Assembly: GCF_041956535.1 (NCBI RefSeq)
Contig: NW_027192217.1
Coordinates: 302,196-366,195 of the forward strand
From: Calcarisporiella thermophila CBS 279.70
Taxonomy: Eukaryota > Calcarisporiellomycota
Reading direction: 5' to 3'
DNA length: 64,000 nucleotides
The notes under the pieces are model-generated. The model saw nothing but the letters and a program-made list of their open reading frames with translations. It had not been told where the DNA came from and did not search any database. Both the position numbers and the translations under genes were made by a program. Each line of letters begins with the position of its first letter. Position 1 is the stretch's first letter. Of this stretch, positions 23,350 to 35,200 are shown in pieces.

Positions 23350-24163
23350 TTACTTCGACTCAACGGGTTGAGCAATGAGAGCTCGCTTCTCTGCAAGGCG
23401 AGCAGCACGACGTTCGCGTGCTGCCTTGGTCTTGGCACGGACAGCCTCGGCCTGCTCAGCAATAGCGCGGGCACGGTTCTTCTCAGCCTTAGCCTTGTGG
23501 ATGTACTCCATCAATACACGCTTGTTCTTGAAGACATTACCCTTCGACTTCATGTAGAGCTGGTGGTACCTTTAAGATTATTGTATATTCAATATAAGTC
23601 TTGGATGTGCGTCAAACAGAAGCAGAGAATTTTTAAACGACACTTACAAATGCTTGTCGATCTTGCCCGACTCACGGTACTTCCTCAACAACCGCCTGAG
23701 AACGCGCATACGCCTCATCCAAAGGACTTGGGTGGGCATACGGGCATCAGCAGTACCTTTGCGCTTACCGTAGCCAGTGTGGCGACCTTTCCTCTTAGCG
23801 GCGTGGGTCTCGCGTACACGAGATCGAGAGTGCATAACCTGAGGCTTACGGATGATCAAACCATCAGAGACGAGCTTACGGATGTTTTGGCGCGAGTTAG
23901 CGTTAGCAATCTCCGTGACTTCATTGGGGTCAAGCCAGACTTTGCGCTTGCCACATTTGAGCACGGAAGCAGCAAGGCGCTTTTGGGTCCGCAGATTCAC
24001 CCTAGAGAAATAGAGCAGAAGCAGATTACTCAATCAGTCATCTCGGCAGATCACAGATATAAACACAGTCTCTCTAATTTCGAGTACGAGATGCAGCGGG
24101 CTCATCAATGAAATTAGGCCACTAAAACGCATTTTTTTCGGACGGAAATTGCATCACTTACAT
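23350..24163 (-). CDS. RPL19: 60S ribosomal protein L19 (eL19)
   Basis: Minus strand exons: 24163-24162 (the bases AT), 24001-23648, 23569-23350; 191 aa, the usual length. Reading begins [20 protein letters not shown] and includes [26 protein letters not shown] and [17 protein letters not shown], all diagnostic. The ATG itself is split by the first intron: AT before a GTAAGT donor, G after a TCTAG acceptor. Eukaryotic L19 genes often have an intron next to the start, which supports this. The protein is a structural component of the large subunit with a long basic C-terminal helix. A CRE-type site lies about 120 bases upstream. Confidence 0.95.
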
Positions 24164-24720
24164 TTTAATCAAACGATTTGTTTTTCCTAATGGTAAATGT
24201 AGTGAGGAGGAAAAGAAAAAGAGGAGGAACTACGTCTTACGGACTGTTGTTGTTTGTTATTGCGAAATTTTTTCAGAGTGACGTCAAAGGCGCAGTGACG
24301 TGCTGATATTTCCAATCTAAGCTCTAAAAATCCTTTGCCTAATGCCTCTTGAAATTGTGTAAAGACTTATAAATATACAATTCTATCGGAAAATCAGGTT
24401 CATTTATAGTGAAAGCGTGTCATTTTATTTATCTAACTTATATGAAAGAAATCAATGAACACATTTGATAGCAACACTGCCATAGCTTGAGGTTGGTTTG
24501 GACGAGATATTTATTAAATTGGTTTGAATTAATACTTGAAAATGAACTCGCGGAAGATTATTGTATGCTCAATTCAGAGATAAAATATTAGCAAAGCAAC
24601 TGAACAAAGAAATGAAAGTATGAACGAGAGAATGAATCATAAACCGTTATTTTCTTGCTTTAGGTTTCTTTTAAAGAAGTATGAGATATTAGCTTCATCA
24701 AATAAATTGGAATAAAGGAA
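24164..24720. other. RPL19 promoter and HPD 3' flank
   Basis: 557 bases between the RPL19 start and the HPD stop, both on the minus strand. Apart from the CRE-like site and the pyrimidine/purine tract near 24200, nothing is recognised. Confidence 0.4.
24279..24286. promoter_or_regulatory. CRE palindrome upstream of RPL19
   Basis: TGACGTCA, a full ATF/CREB palindrome, 116 bases upstream of the split RPL19 ATG; a second half site, TGACG, follows at 24297. bZIP regulators bind such sites; use as an RP-gene element here is inference. Confidence 0.45.
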
Positions 24721-25982
<1,262 letters not shown>

Positions 25983-26158
25983 GCTTTTCCAATAGATTTG
26001 CAATCCAAGTAGCGTTTAAATGATTATATAAAGTTTTAATAATGAAAATTTACAAATTTTTCCCTTCGACTTTTTGTCGTGGGAACTTATGTGCGACGAT
26101 CGTATATCTCCGAGATCATAGAACGTGGAGGAATTTTCCATTAGATCTATTTATTATA

Positions 26159-27792
26159 TCACTCTTTCTTTAAGCGTTTTTTGCGCTTATTTCTGTCTCC
26201 TACCACCTTGTCCATATTTTCCCACAGCTCTTCATCTTCCTCATCTCCACTGGGTTCATTCTTGTCTTGGGTTTCTTCTACAGTTAGATTAGCTCGTTAG
26301 TAAGGGAAAATATCAATGGTGCTTATTTAATGTGACAACTCACCTTCCATCTTGGCTAGCAAGCAAGTCATTCTCTGTTTTAAATATACCTTTCTCACGA
26401 GTCTGCGCATTCCTCCAAATTCGTGTACTCTCAAGAAGCGATCGTGTCCCACCGTTGCCACATAGCTCTTTGAGTTGTCCGAATTTGTAAAGGTGATAAC
26501 CTGTGAGGCAGCACCCGAGAAGCCTTTATACTGACCGGTTATTTTCAGGTCTTGTAGGGAAATAGAGTACACGTTCGTAGCAGTGTCAGAGCATACGAGC
26601 TCTCTAAAGACATTAGCGGGTATTAGCGGGATTTTGCAAATTACGGCAAACAATGGCTTACGAATAGTTCTTATTCACACCGAGTGAAAGGAATGGGTGC
26701 TCGCCAATCTCCACGTTGAGAATTGGTCGCCGTGCCACCTGAATATCATACACTCGAATCTAATGAAGAGATGTCAGATTCAGTTTGGCATATCATATTA
26801 TACGTAGCAGTTTGAACGAATGCTCACCTGGTGATATTGAGTCGCTATCGCGATTTTGTTTCCATCGCTTGAAACAAACTGCAAGTCGACAATCCAAACT
26901 GGCACCCTTAAATCCAAGAAGTCATTTTTTACGTTTTTCGCTTTCCATATTATGCCCTTCTCTTTTTCCTTCTTTCTCTCGTATTTCGCCTTTTCTTTTT
27001 TGTCATCTGCATTTTCTACGACTTTTCCTTCACATAACGCTCGTAGATCATACAAAGTGAGCTCATGTTCCTTTCCTCCGACAGCCATTAGGTGTGGGTG
27101 GGAGGGATGTATACGCATCTTGCATATATTCGAACCGAGATCAAAATAAGAAGGATTTGTATTTGAATCATGCGGGGTAATCGTGAGAGTGCCCATGTCG
27201 GTGCAGGTAATGGTTTCTCTAAAAGTATGTCATATGCTCAGTATTCTCGAGATTTTACAATGCATGCCATGAAATGGACTCTTACCTCTCATTCGCGTAT
27301 AACCCAACGAACTTTGCACCGTTTTTTGCAAAGACAGTCGACTCTCGTATTTCCCGCACAACCTTTCCATCTTGCAATGAAACAAACTGCACTAAACCAT
27401 TTCGTCTAGCTATCACCATCTATCCCAATATAATTGATTAAGGTTAAAATTACTCACAAGAAATTACTAAAACACAGTGACAATTACATGTTCTTCTGCT
27501 TTATATGTTACAAATTCCATACATTGAACCGTACTATCTTTGTCAATACTCCCCCAAGCACGCATAGATACTTTTGAATTTTGTGCTTCATTATCGGTTT
27601 TTGGATCCTCCTTATGCTCATCGTCCTGATGTTTCTGCTTTCTCTTTAAATCAAGCGGAGAGAAAGTTGTAATAAGAGGAACATTTATTTCTATAATAAT
27701 GTTACATGTTGTCAGCCCTATAGAGATAGTATGGAGCGAGAAATATAGCTACCTTTTATAAGCCCTGCCTCATCGCCAGTATAGAATTTCAT
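26159..27792 (-). CDS. NSA1: Ribosome biogenesis WD40 protein Nsa1/WDR74
   Basis: Minus strand, seven exons: 27792-27753, 27690-27488, 27419-27286, 27218-26828, 26759-26662, 26603-26344, 26277-26159; 414 aa with matching phases. The start MKFYTGDEAGLIKEI and the block KNDFLDLRVPVWIVDLQF are typical of Nsa1/WDR74, as are IRVYDIQVARRPI and SYVATVGHDRFLRVHEF in the propeller. The tail is acidic then strongly basic (DRNKRKKRLKKE), a likely nucleolar signal. In yeast, Nsa1 is part of an early pre-60S particle and is removed by the AAA ATPase Rix7. The gene is separated by about 220 bases from the MRS2 gene, also on the minus strand. Confidence 0.9.
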
Positions 27793-28013
27793 GACTGGTA
27801 TATATGTTCTGGTCTAGTAGTTCGAAAATTGTTTACTCGAATAATTGTCAAGTCAAAATAGTCACACTTTCAACTCCGATGAAATAAGTGGGAATATTGT
27901 AATTTTAATGGACATGGAAATTAAAAAGAGAATAAAAATATCGGAAAATAGAAAAGATGTACATTAGATATAAAATAAGTCGTCTATAGTTTAAAAGTGT
28001 TATACTGAAAAAA

Positions 28014-29707
28014 TCAAGAAAAACTCTTCCAAACTTTATTTACTCGTCGTCTACAGTACGCTATCACAATCGCTGCCACCGAAACTGCAGTTCCCGCAAC
28101 TGCTACGAATCCGTATGGGCTTTTTTCTATAAAGTTCTCAACATTCATTCCGTACAGACCCGCCACTACACCAGAGGTGGCGACTCCAAGCGTTGCTACT
28201 GTCAACTGCAAATCGTATATCATGATAGCGTTTCGATTTGCGTCCAACATTATATTCACGACCTCTTCAGTCGACTGAATGTGGTGGTGAAGCCGTGCAG
28301 CCACATTGACAATTTCGTCTGTTTGTTTGAGGTATGATTCTAAGAGAAGCTCTATTTCTTCGTGCTGTTGTTCGGTGCGGGGTCTCCCTTCTTTCTTTTC
28401 CGTGAGGTACATTGCAGCTAAATCATCATCTATACGAAACGATTATTGCGTGAAGCAAAATATAGATTCATTTGATTTTATGAATGGAGTCGTACCTTGC
28501 TCTAAAACTTCCACAATCGCATTGCGTACACCCAGCGCTTTTTGTTCGAAACGTGTTAATTTCTTTGAATATTGTAGAAGTGCTTTGAGACTTTCTTTAT
28601 CGATATTCTCCTCGAGTCGAGCAAGTAAATCGGTAATTAAATTTTCAAGGACATCGAGCTCCGAATGCAAACACGAGATGACACTAATAAATATCGCCTC
28701 CAGCGCTCTACCAGGTGGGTGAGTATTCATTCCAATTTAACTGGTAGATAAATCAGTCTCTACCTGAACTCAAATGGTAATCCTCCAGTGCTCTTCCCCC
28801 GTAAACTTAGTTTCTCTTGCAGATCATATATAAATAGGCTCTGGTTATAGCTGTCAGTGGAGCCAAACGAGTCAAACAAGAGAACAGTATCAGCTTTAAT
28901 GAGCGCGCGAATGTGTGTAAGGTTAACAAGGATTGCTTCTTTGCGTACTAAAATTGCAGGCATTTGATTAATAAAATGCGAATCGATCTAATAAAATGAT
29001 AAACTACAAGTTAGTTCAAATGGAGGTGAAGCTCCAAAATATAAATAATACTTTGCGCAAATCTCGGGGCTGTCGAGAATAATAATAGTAAAAAATATCG
29101 AGTTATTGCTTGCATCCGTTAAGTAGAATATGGGAATATCAAGTAGGCCCTACTCACCTGTAGTCCATGCTTGGCACAGAGATCTGTCTTCAAGAATTCT
29201 CCAGCTGTCACTTTCACATTTCCTTGATGGTCAAATTCTGTACCTATAATACAGTAAACATAACAAACATTAAATATCAATGTATCAAAGTTTCCAGAAT
29301 AGTGCTTATGGATCATGGTATTAATCTCAATTGACGTTCTTGAGCTTACATTTCAATTTTAATTCGTTTTTCTGTGATTTCAAATGTGGAGCTATTCTTC
29401 CCAAATCCGCTGACATTCCACGATGACTGCCCACCTCCCATCCACTGCTTAACATTAACCATGACGGGCCAGACGTTGTGGAACTTCCCGGCAGGTTATA
29501 TTTGGAGGGGCCGGATAGAATGTTGCTCTGTAAGAATTGCCGCGGTGTATGAAGTGAGCGCTGGAGCAGATTCTGAGGGTAGAAGAAGTTAACATGCAAA
29601 GGAGTGCGCGTCCTTATAGTGCGAAACGGAAGCATTGATGAGCAAATTTTTGGTTGACAAGACTGGGTACTATTAATTTTTATTCGGCGGGTTATATTGT
29701 TGTACAT
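28014..29707 (-). CDS. MRS2: Mitochondrial Mg2+ channel Mrs2
   Basis: Minus strand, six exons: 29707-29350, 29243-29158, 29069-29052, 28987-28764, 28707-28496, 28429-28014; 437 aa. Exon 3 is an 18-nt micro-exon coding PRDLRK, which restores the conserved HGLQPRDLRKID stretch. N-terminal ~110 residues are basic and Ser-rich, fitting a mitochondrial presequence. Then come TEFDHQGNVKV, GLPFEFRALEAIF, and a long helical region ending in two membrane helices with the GMN selectivity motif (GVVAGLYGMNVENF). CorA/Mrs2 proteins form pentameric Mg2+ channels in the inner mitochondrial membrane. After the second helix the tail is short and basic. ATG 29707 is used; an internal ATG (SSMLPFR) about 25 codons later is an alternative. 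Confidence 0.93.
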
Positions 29708-29894
29708 ATGGCAGTCACACAGCTTTACATCATGTCTCTAAGGTATGTACTTGAGAATCTCTTTGCTATTAATAAAATACTGCTCATGAACATAAGGATG
29801 TACAGTAAAATCCTGCGAATTCATGTAAAATAAATAAATAAGAACCGATATATTACATGATATTGTTCCAAAAAAAAAATAGTTCAATCTTTCT

Positions 29895-31454
29895 CTAGTT
29901 TGCTTTGATATCTTTTTTTTTCTTGATGGTAAGGCAATTGATATCGAAATACGTGCACAGCTCGTCAATCACTGATAGCGAGAAATGGGTGTAAATAGCT
30001 AGCGAGAAAGCAAGACATGCATAGATATAATAGGCCTCTAACTTCCCGGTAAACAAAGGTTTGCTGTATTTGTGTTCAACGTTATTAGTTGATAAATCGG
30101 AGTAATGATAATGCGAATTATACTTACATATTGAATAATGACTGCATATTCGCATTAATTGACCCAATTGCAAACGGAATCAAATTTCTTTTATAGAAGG
30201 GGAAAGGTGCTTTTGTAACGTGTGCCAAAATCATACCGCCAACCATGTAGCCAAACGTTAGCCCAAAAAAGAGCGTGAAAGATACAAAATGCTCTATTAA
30301 GATCTCGGGGGAAGCACGAACCCATGCGAGCACGATGCCGACAAGCAGGAGGTAAGGCACAAGGTTGAGGAAAGGGGCAATCAGGGGTTTGTTGACTTTC
30401 TTACGTGCTTTGATGACATTAATTGCGCTATATATGAAAGGAGTGGTAAATGAGACGAAGTTCATATTTAAACAGGATTCTGACATACGCTGTAATTGTG
30501 TTGAAGGTGAGTCCTAACGCGCCAAAATACATAAATAGTATGTTATAGGGTGTGTTAGGCAGCCAGGGGAGTGTAGAGGCAGAGAGGCCAAGACCGTCTC
30601 TCAATCCAGTATCCCACCACAGAGGACCCTTTAATCCGGAGAGGAAATGAATAGAAATTAGAATAATGACACCCTCAACAGGGCCACTAAATGCACTGAG
30701 GTAGAGTGTGCCTGTATAATATTCTTCCCAAGTTGACAAGTAAAAGTTACAGGCGCCTAATTATGTAAAGCAGCTTGTTAGACGCTCACAATTCCAGGAT
30801 ATTCACTCAAAAATTGGGTACTCACTCAGCAGAACACTGTTCAGTGCCCACCAGGTTCCCTGCAGGTTCAGTGAGGAAATTACCAGCAAGCCCCCGAGCT
30901 TTTATAAAGTAGAGCTAAATTTAACTACATATTTATAATGTAAATATTTTAACACTTACTGTCGTGTTTAAAGCATCACATCCGTGATCAAATAGCTCTC
31001 CCAATGGCCCAGATGTACCTGTTCTCCTAGCTTGCTTACCATCTATAGCATCAAATGATTGGTATACAAAGAGTCCAATAGCAAACCTAAGCAATCACTT
31101 ATTTAGTTAATCCAAGAGACAGTTTATCTATGGAAACTTCTTACGTATAATAAGCCCAATTGGGACAAGGTGTATTATAATCAGGAGACAAGTATATCAA
31201 AGTAAGAACATTGGCAACTACAGCAAGAAGTCCTAGAAGCGTTATCAAATTCGGCCTGTTTCAGGCAATAGTTAGTATTGAGTGAACATCAAGTATGCTT
31301 GCAGAGTGCATATTTACGCAACGCTAGTTGGGAAGAGCTTCACCAGATTGATCCAGTATGGTCCCAATACGTATTTCGAAAGCAGTGAGTGGTCTACTCC
31401 AGAGTATCGATAAAGACGCAAATTATCGCGGTATTCGGGTTTGATATAGGTCAT
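29895..31454 (-). CDS. EPT1: Ethanolamine/choline phosphotransferase (EPT1/CPT1)
   Basis: Minus strand, seven exons: 31454-31318, 31255-31145, 31086-30960, 30898-30826, 30756-30489, 30427-30128, 30063-29895; 394 aa, the family length. The CDP-alcohol phosphatidyltransferase motif is intact across exon 3: DGKQARRTG...[10 protein letters not shown] (DG-xx-AR-x8-G-x3-D-x3-D). About eight to ten membrane helices are visible. [13 protein letters not shown] and GPVEG are typical of Ept1/Cpt1. The enzyme transfers phosphoethanolamine or phosphocholine from the CDP-alcohol to diacylglycerol in the ER/Golgi, the last step of the Kennedy pathway. Choice between ethanolamine and choline cannot be read. 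The tail ends with a lysine cluster. It shares a 442-base divergent promoter with RPB4. Confidence 0.93.
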
Positions 31455-31896
31455 CTTAAACTAAGAAGAAGTGTGCTGAAAAAGCTCACATGCGCACATA
31501 AGGAAAATAGAGTTTTGAAAAATATTTGTATGGAGACACGCTTTTAAAAGAATACTGGAGAAGAAAATTGTGACTGCACAAATCCACCGTCACAGCATGT
31601 AAACAATCATGTGGTAGTCATATGTGGGCTCTCCAAAAGTTTATACATACTCATTTCGCCAATAGCTATTAAATTTTGCTCTCTAACTGCCCCAACACGA
31701 AGATTATTCCTACCACAACCCTAAGCATAGATATGCGCATATGAAAAATTTTAAAGATTTTTTTATCGAAATTGAAATCAGCTGGATATTAAAATCAAAC
31801 CTAGTAACCTAACCTAATTCTGACGTCTAAAATAATCGAAATGATACACTTTTCGTTGCCCCAAATATTTCCATACGATAGAAAGGTCCTCGCGTA
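31455..31896. promoter_or_regulatory. Divergent promoter region EPT1 / RPB4
   Basis: 442 bases between two start codons facing away from each other, so it must hold both promoters. It is AT-rich, with no TATA box or known operator that I can assign with confidence. Confidence 0.5.
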
Positions 31897-32662
31897 ATGG
31901 CCACCTACGCACCTCCACGGCATCTTCAGCGCGGTCAGATCGAGGAAGAAGATGCTGCGATCCTTAAGCTTGGAATTGGTCAGGATTCTTCAAAAGATAT
32001 AACAAGATTTTACATCTCATTTATATTGATGAATTAAATCTGTTGATTCTATTTTTTTCGATGGATCAGAATACGAAGGCGTTCATTGTCTTGCTAACTC
32101 AGAAGTAAAAATCCTGCTTGAACAGCAGATTAATAACGAACCCAATAAGCCGCTGACAAAGTGATTTTAGATATAAGTTTCGTTTATATTTTTTGACTTA
32201 ATTGTGCTTCTCGTTTATAGTGTGTATCAAAAGACACTTCAGCATGTTAAGGAATTCAGTCGCTTTCATACACATGACACCCATAGAGAGATCCGAAAGT
32301 AATTTTTTTTTACCGTATTTTGCTATGTGGAAGAGACTATATAATTTGATAATATACCAGTTTACTCGACATGGGCGACCTACCGGAGCAACAGCGCGAT
32401 GGAGATCCTGAGCATTACATGCATACTAAACTGAGGCTAGAACCGTTTGAAAAGGCTCAACTCATCAATTTATGTTGTGAGGACTCTGAAGAAGCGAAAT
32501 CCCTGATACCAAGGTATATAACGTGAAATTAATCGAACCTTGTGTATACTTCTAATATGTTCGAAAAACTACTCTAGCTTGAACCGACCAGAAGTTGATG
32601 ATGATGAACTACAGAAAATTCTCAATGATCTGCTCAATATTAAGAAATTTCAAACTATCTAA
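31897..32662 (+). CDS. RPB4: RNA polymerase II subunit Rpb4
   Basis: Five exons: 31897-31978, 32070-32160, 32221-32298, 32361-32513, 32578-32662; 162 aa. The protein carries SVYQKTLQHVKEFSRF, FEKAQLINLCCEDSEEAKSLIPSL and the C-terminal helix DDDELQKILNDLL, which define the HRDC-like Rpb4 fold. Rpb4 pairs with Rpb7 as the stalk of Pol II and acts in initiation, export and decay of mRNA. The family length without the yeast linker insertion is about 140-160 aa, matching this one. A hydrophilic insertion (LPEQQRDGDPEHYMH) sits before the last helices. The gene is transcribed away from EPT1 and converges on the Bub1 gene. Confidence 0.93.
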
Positions 32663-32931
32663 AGTGGTCTGTATGGCTAGTATGCTTTTCTTTGTTTTGT
32701 CGTTTGTTTGTGATTATCCAAAGGTGACTATCACTCAAGACATTTTTGTTTACCTTGTAAAATACTTTTGATTCTGCGAATCCCGATCATCTTCCTCCTT
32801 TCCTATATTCTGGGCAATACTTTTTTTTTGCTTGACGTGTTAATTATATTAATGCAAATCAAAATAGATACGAGTCACTCAAGTGAAAAGTTGATGTCAA
32901 ATACGCTTATTAAGATTAAAGATTGTGATTC

Positions 32932-34809
32932 TTACCCTTTATGTATTCGCACATCTTTTTGCTCTCTAATCCAACATTCTAAAGTTAATAGCAAATTTCC
33001 CAAGCTTTTACCACCTTGACCCATCTGCCTTTCCCAAACAAGTTTCTCAAGATCATGCACCAAATCTTGGATTTCCCTTTCTAGCGGTAGTGACCCATCT
33101 TCTCGTACCAATCGAGGATTCAACATTCTATCAAAAAATCGTGACCATAGGTCCACACGCCAATAGCGCTTCAACGGCTCTGCTGGCTTATATTTTATGT
33201 TTCCCTTAGTATTTTTCACTTTTGCCCCTTTGAATGGAGAATCAACATTTCGAGAGCTATGCTGAGGGATGCGCGTCAACTTGAGAAAGCGACCAAAGAG
33301 CAAACAGTGCGCTATTCCTGCAATCCCAAAATAATCAATCTCGAAACTCCATGGCCTATTTTCCCGCGCTTCAGGTATTATCCAACTATTCCCATGGCCT
33401 TGTGCTTGATTGCGGGTTCGCTCTGGCGATTGAACGAAGAGTGTATTTGGTGGGAATCGCGTCATGTCTACACCATGTCCAAAATCAATAAGCGTAACCC
33501 CAACATTTTCCCAGGTATTACTCGCTGCATTCCTCTTCTCGGGATCAAATAATAGATTCCCTTGCTGCTTGATCTCTTGGAGGCCACGCAGTTGTAGTAG
33601 TATATTATCCATTTTCAAGTCGCCATGCAAAATACCTGCCTTATGCACTTCATTCATAGCCCTCAAAACTCTGGATACCAAGAATGCGGCTACCCCTTCG
33701 TCAACCGTTGTTCCTTTTGTTAAGCACGCATTAATTGCTGCGAGAAGTGTATATGCTTTTTCGGGGCTAGACCCATCATGCTCAATAAGGAGATACCCCT
33801 CGTCAGAGTAAAGATGGAGAGCTCGAGTTTCGAGGAGGAAGCGACGGGCGATAGTGGGTGGTATTCGTGCATGTAAGGATCGTAGAATGTAAAATTCCCA
33901 AGTAAGTGAGCGCAAAGGTGATTCTACTTTAAGAGCGAACCAAGCACTAGATTCGCGTTTCATTAGAGCTGCCACCTCAGCTTTTTCATCCTTATGTATC
34001 ACGTTTGCAGAGGCTGGAGCGACCGATCTTAAGGTGGCGAGGTAAACTCTTGCGTATCCCCCCTCTCCTAATTTTTGATGAACACAGAAGACATCCTTAT
34101 CTTCTGTTTGGCCACAGCATTCAAATGCAATTGTGCATGAATGCGTCGGTACATTTTCCTTTGTCTTTGATTTTCCAATCCCATGCATAATTCTTAACGT
34201 CTTCTCGATTCTAAGTGCAGCATTTTTAACGGTGGGTCGATGATCATGGAATCCTTGGTAAGTACGAAGAGGGGGGTCGAGGGTGGTAAGTATCGCGGAT
34301 CGGATATGAGGATCAAAAGGATCGCGTACTTTGGATGGGGCCGGAGTTTTTATATTGGAAATGGATGTGATTCGCGATGCAGATAGCACGGGACGTGGAG
34401 TAGATATTGACGTGGAATTAACTTCAGCTCTATGTAGACTCGAGTTATATGCATGCGTAACAGAGCGCTGAGACTGGGGAGTTGCCAAAACTCTTGAACC
34501 CAACCCTATGGCGCTTAACCTTCCAGTATGAATTGTTTGCCAAATATTACTCTCCTGTCCACCTTCTCTTGAAGTAATTACTGACGGAGTAGGCTCAGGA
34601 CGCACTTGCTGGAGACGCGGAGTTCGCCCTGTCACTGGCTGTGGAATTTTAATCTCTCGGAAGGGTGCACGGGAATATCGTGCTCTTATTTCCTCAAACG
34701 AAAACTCGCCAGTGTCAGTGTAATAACGCGCTAAGTCAGTAACCAAGCGTTCAAGTCGGGGTTGGGGATCCGCGATCCAAACAAGGGTATGCTCTCGTGG
34801 ATGTGACAT
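32932..34809 (-). CDS. BUB1: Bub1-type checkpoint kinase without an N-terminal TPR domain
   Basis: Single exon, 625 aa. The kinase domain (residue ~245 to the end) has a Gly loop LGEGGYARVYLA, lysine in WFALKVESP, catalytic loop HGDLKMDNILL and metal-binding LIDFGHGVDM. HGDLK in place of HRDLK and the DFG-x-x-V/I-DM form, together with EIDYFGIAGIAHCLLFG, are those of Bub1/BubR1 kinases. The N-terminal ~240 residues are disordered and include FSFEEIRARY, reminiscent of a short motif in Bub1/Mad3 proteins. The Mad3/Bub1 TPR domain expected at the start of a full Bub1 is not here, nor in the 390 bases upstream before VAC14. Bub1 marks centromeric H2A and recruits checkpoint proteins. A truncated or split gene is the main alternative. 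Confidence 0.85.
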   Translation of the reverse strand: MSHPREHTLVWIADPQPRLERLVTDLARYYTDTGEFSFEEIRARYSRAPFREIKIPQPVTGRTPRLQQVRPEPTPSVITSREGGQESNIWQTIHTGRLSAIGLGSRVLATPQSQRSVTHAYNSSLHRAEVNSTSISTPRPVLSASRITSISNIKTPAPSKVRDPFDPHIRSAILTTLDPPLRTYQGFHDHRPTVKNAALRIEKTLRIMHGIGKSKTKENVPTHSCTIAFECCGQTEDKDVFCVHQKLGEGGYARVYLATLRSVAPASANVIHKDEKAEVAALMKRESSAWFALKVESPLRSLTWEFYILRSLHARIPPTIARRFLLETRALHLYSDEGYLLIEHDGSSPEKAYTLLAAINACLTKGTTVDEGVAAFLVSRVLRAMNEVHKAGILHGDLKMDNILLQLRGLQEIKQQGNLLFDPEKRNAASNTWENVGVTLIDFGHGVDMTRFPPNTLFVQSPERTRNQAQGHGNSWIIPEARENRPWSFEIDYFGIAGIAHCLLFGRFLKLTRIPQHSSRNVDSPFKGAKVKNTKGNIKYKPAEPLKRYWRVDLWSRFFDRMLNPRLVREDGSLPLEREIQDLVHDLEKLVWERQMGQGGKSLGNLLLTLECWIREQKDVRIHKG

Positions 34810-35200
34810 TCACGTAATTTTTTATCCTTGAACTTCACAAGAACTCATGGAGAAATACTCATTAAAATTACTGTTCGTATATATGCTAATTATACCGGAG
34901 AAATGGCAAAATGGAGTAGAAAAACACCAAATATTAACAAATTACCAGCTTTAGTGTACCTGTGAAGCGAGAAAAGGGTAGAATGTAGACTATATGCGGG
35001 ATAGTCAAATCGAACTGATGTACTTCAGCAATTCCTGTAATATCTATTCCCAAAATTTCGAAAATACAAAGTAGAATACTTTAGTTAAATTATAGTTAGT
35101 TAAAATGTGGATCCTGTGACTCGTTTTTTTGGTGGTGGCACGACCAGTAGCTGGAGTAGACGCTCGCGTTTAACACCTCAATCGATTTTCTTCATTCAAT
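34810..35200. promoter_or_regulatory. Divergent promoter region BUB1 / VAC14
   Basis: 391 bases between two outward-facing start codons. AT-rich; no identifiable operator. No hidden coding exon for a Bub1 TPR domain was found in it. Confidence 0.45.

Noticed and set aside
23368-24111. 247-codon frame on the plus strand
   Set aside because: It is the antisense of RPL19 exons and crosses a proven intron; the minus strand codes a universal ribosomal protein.
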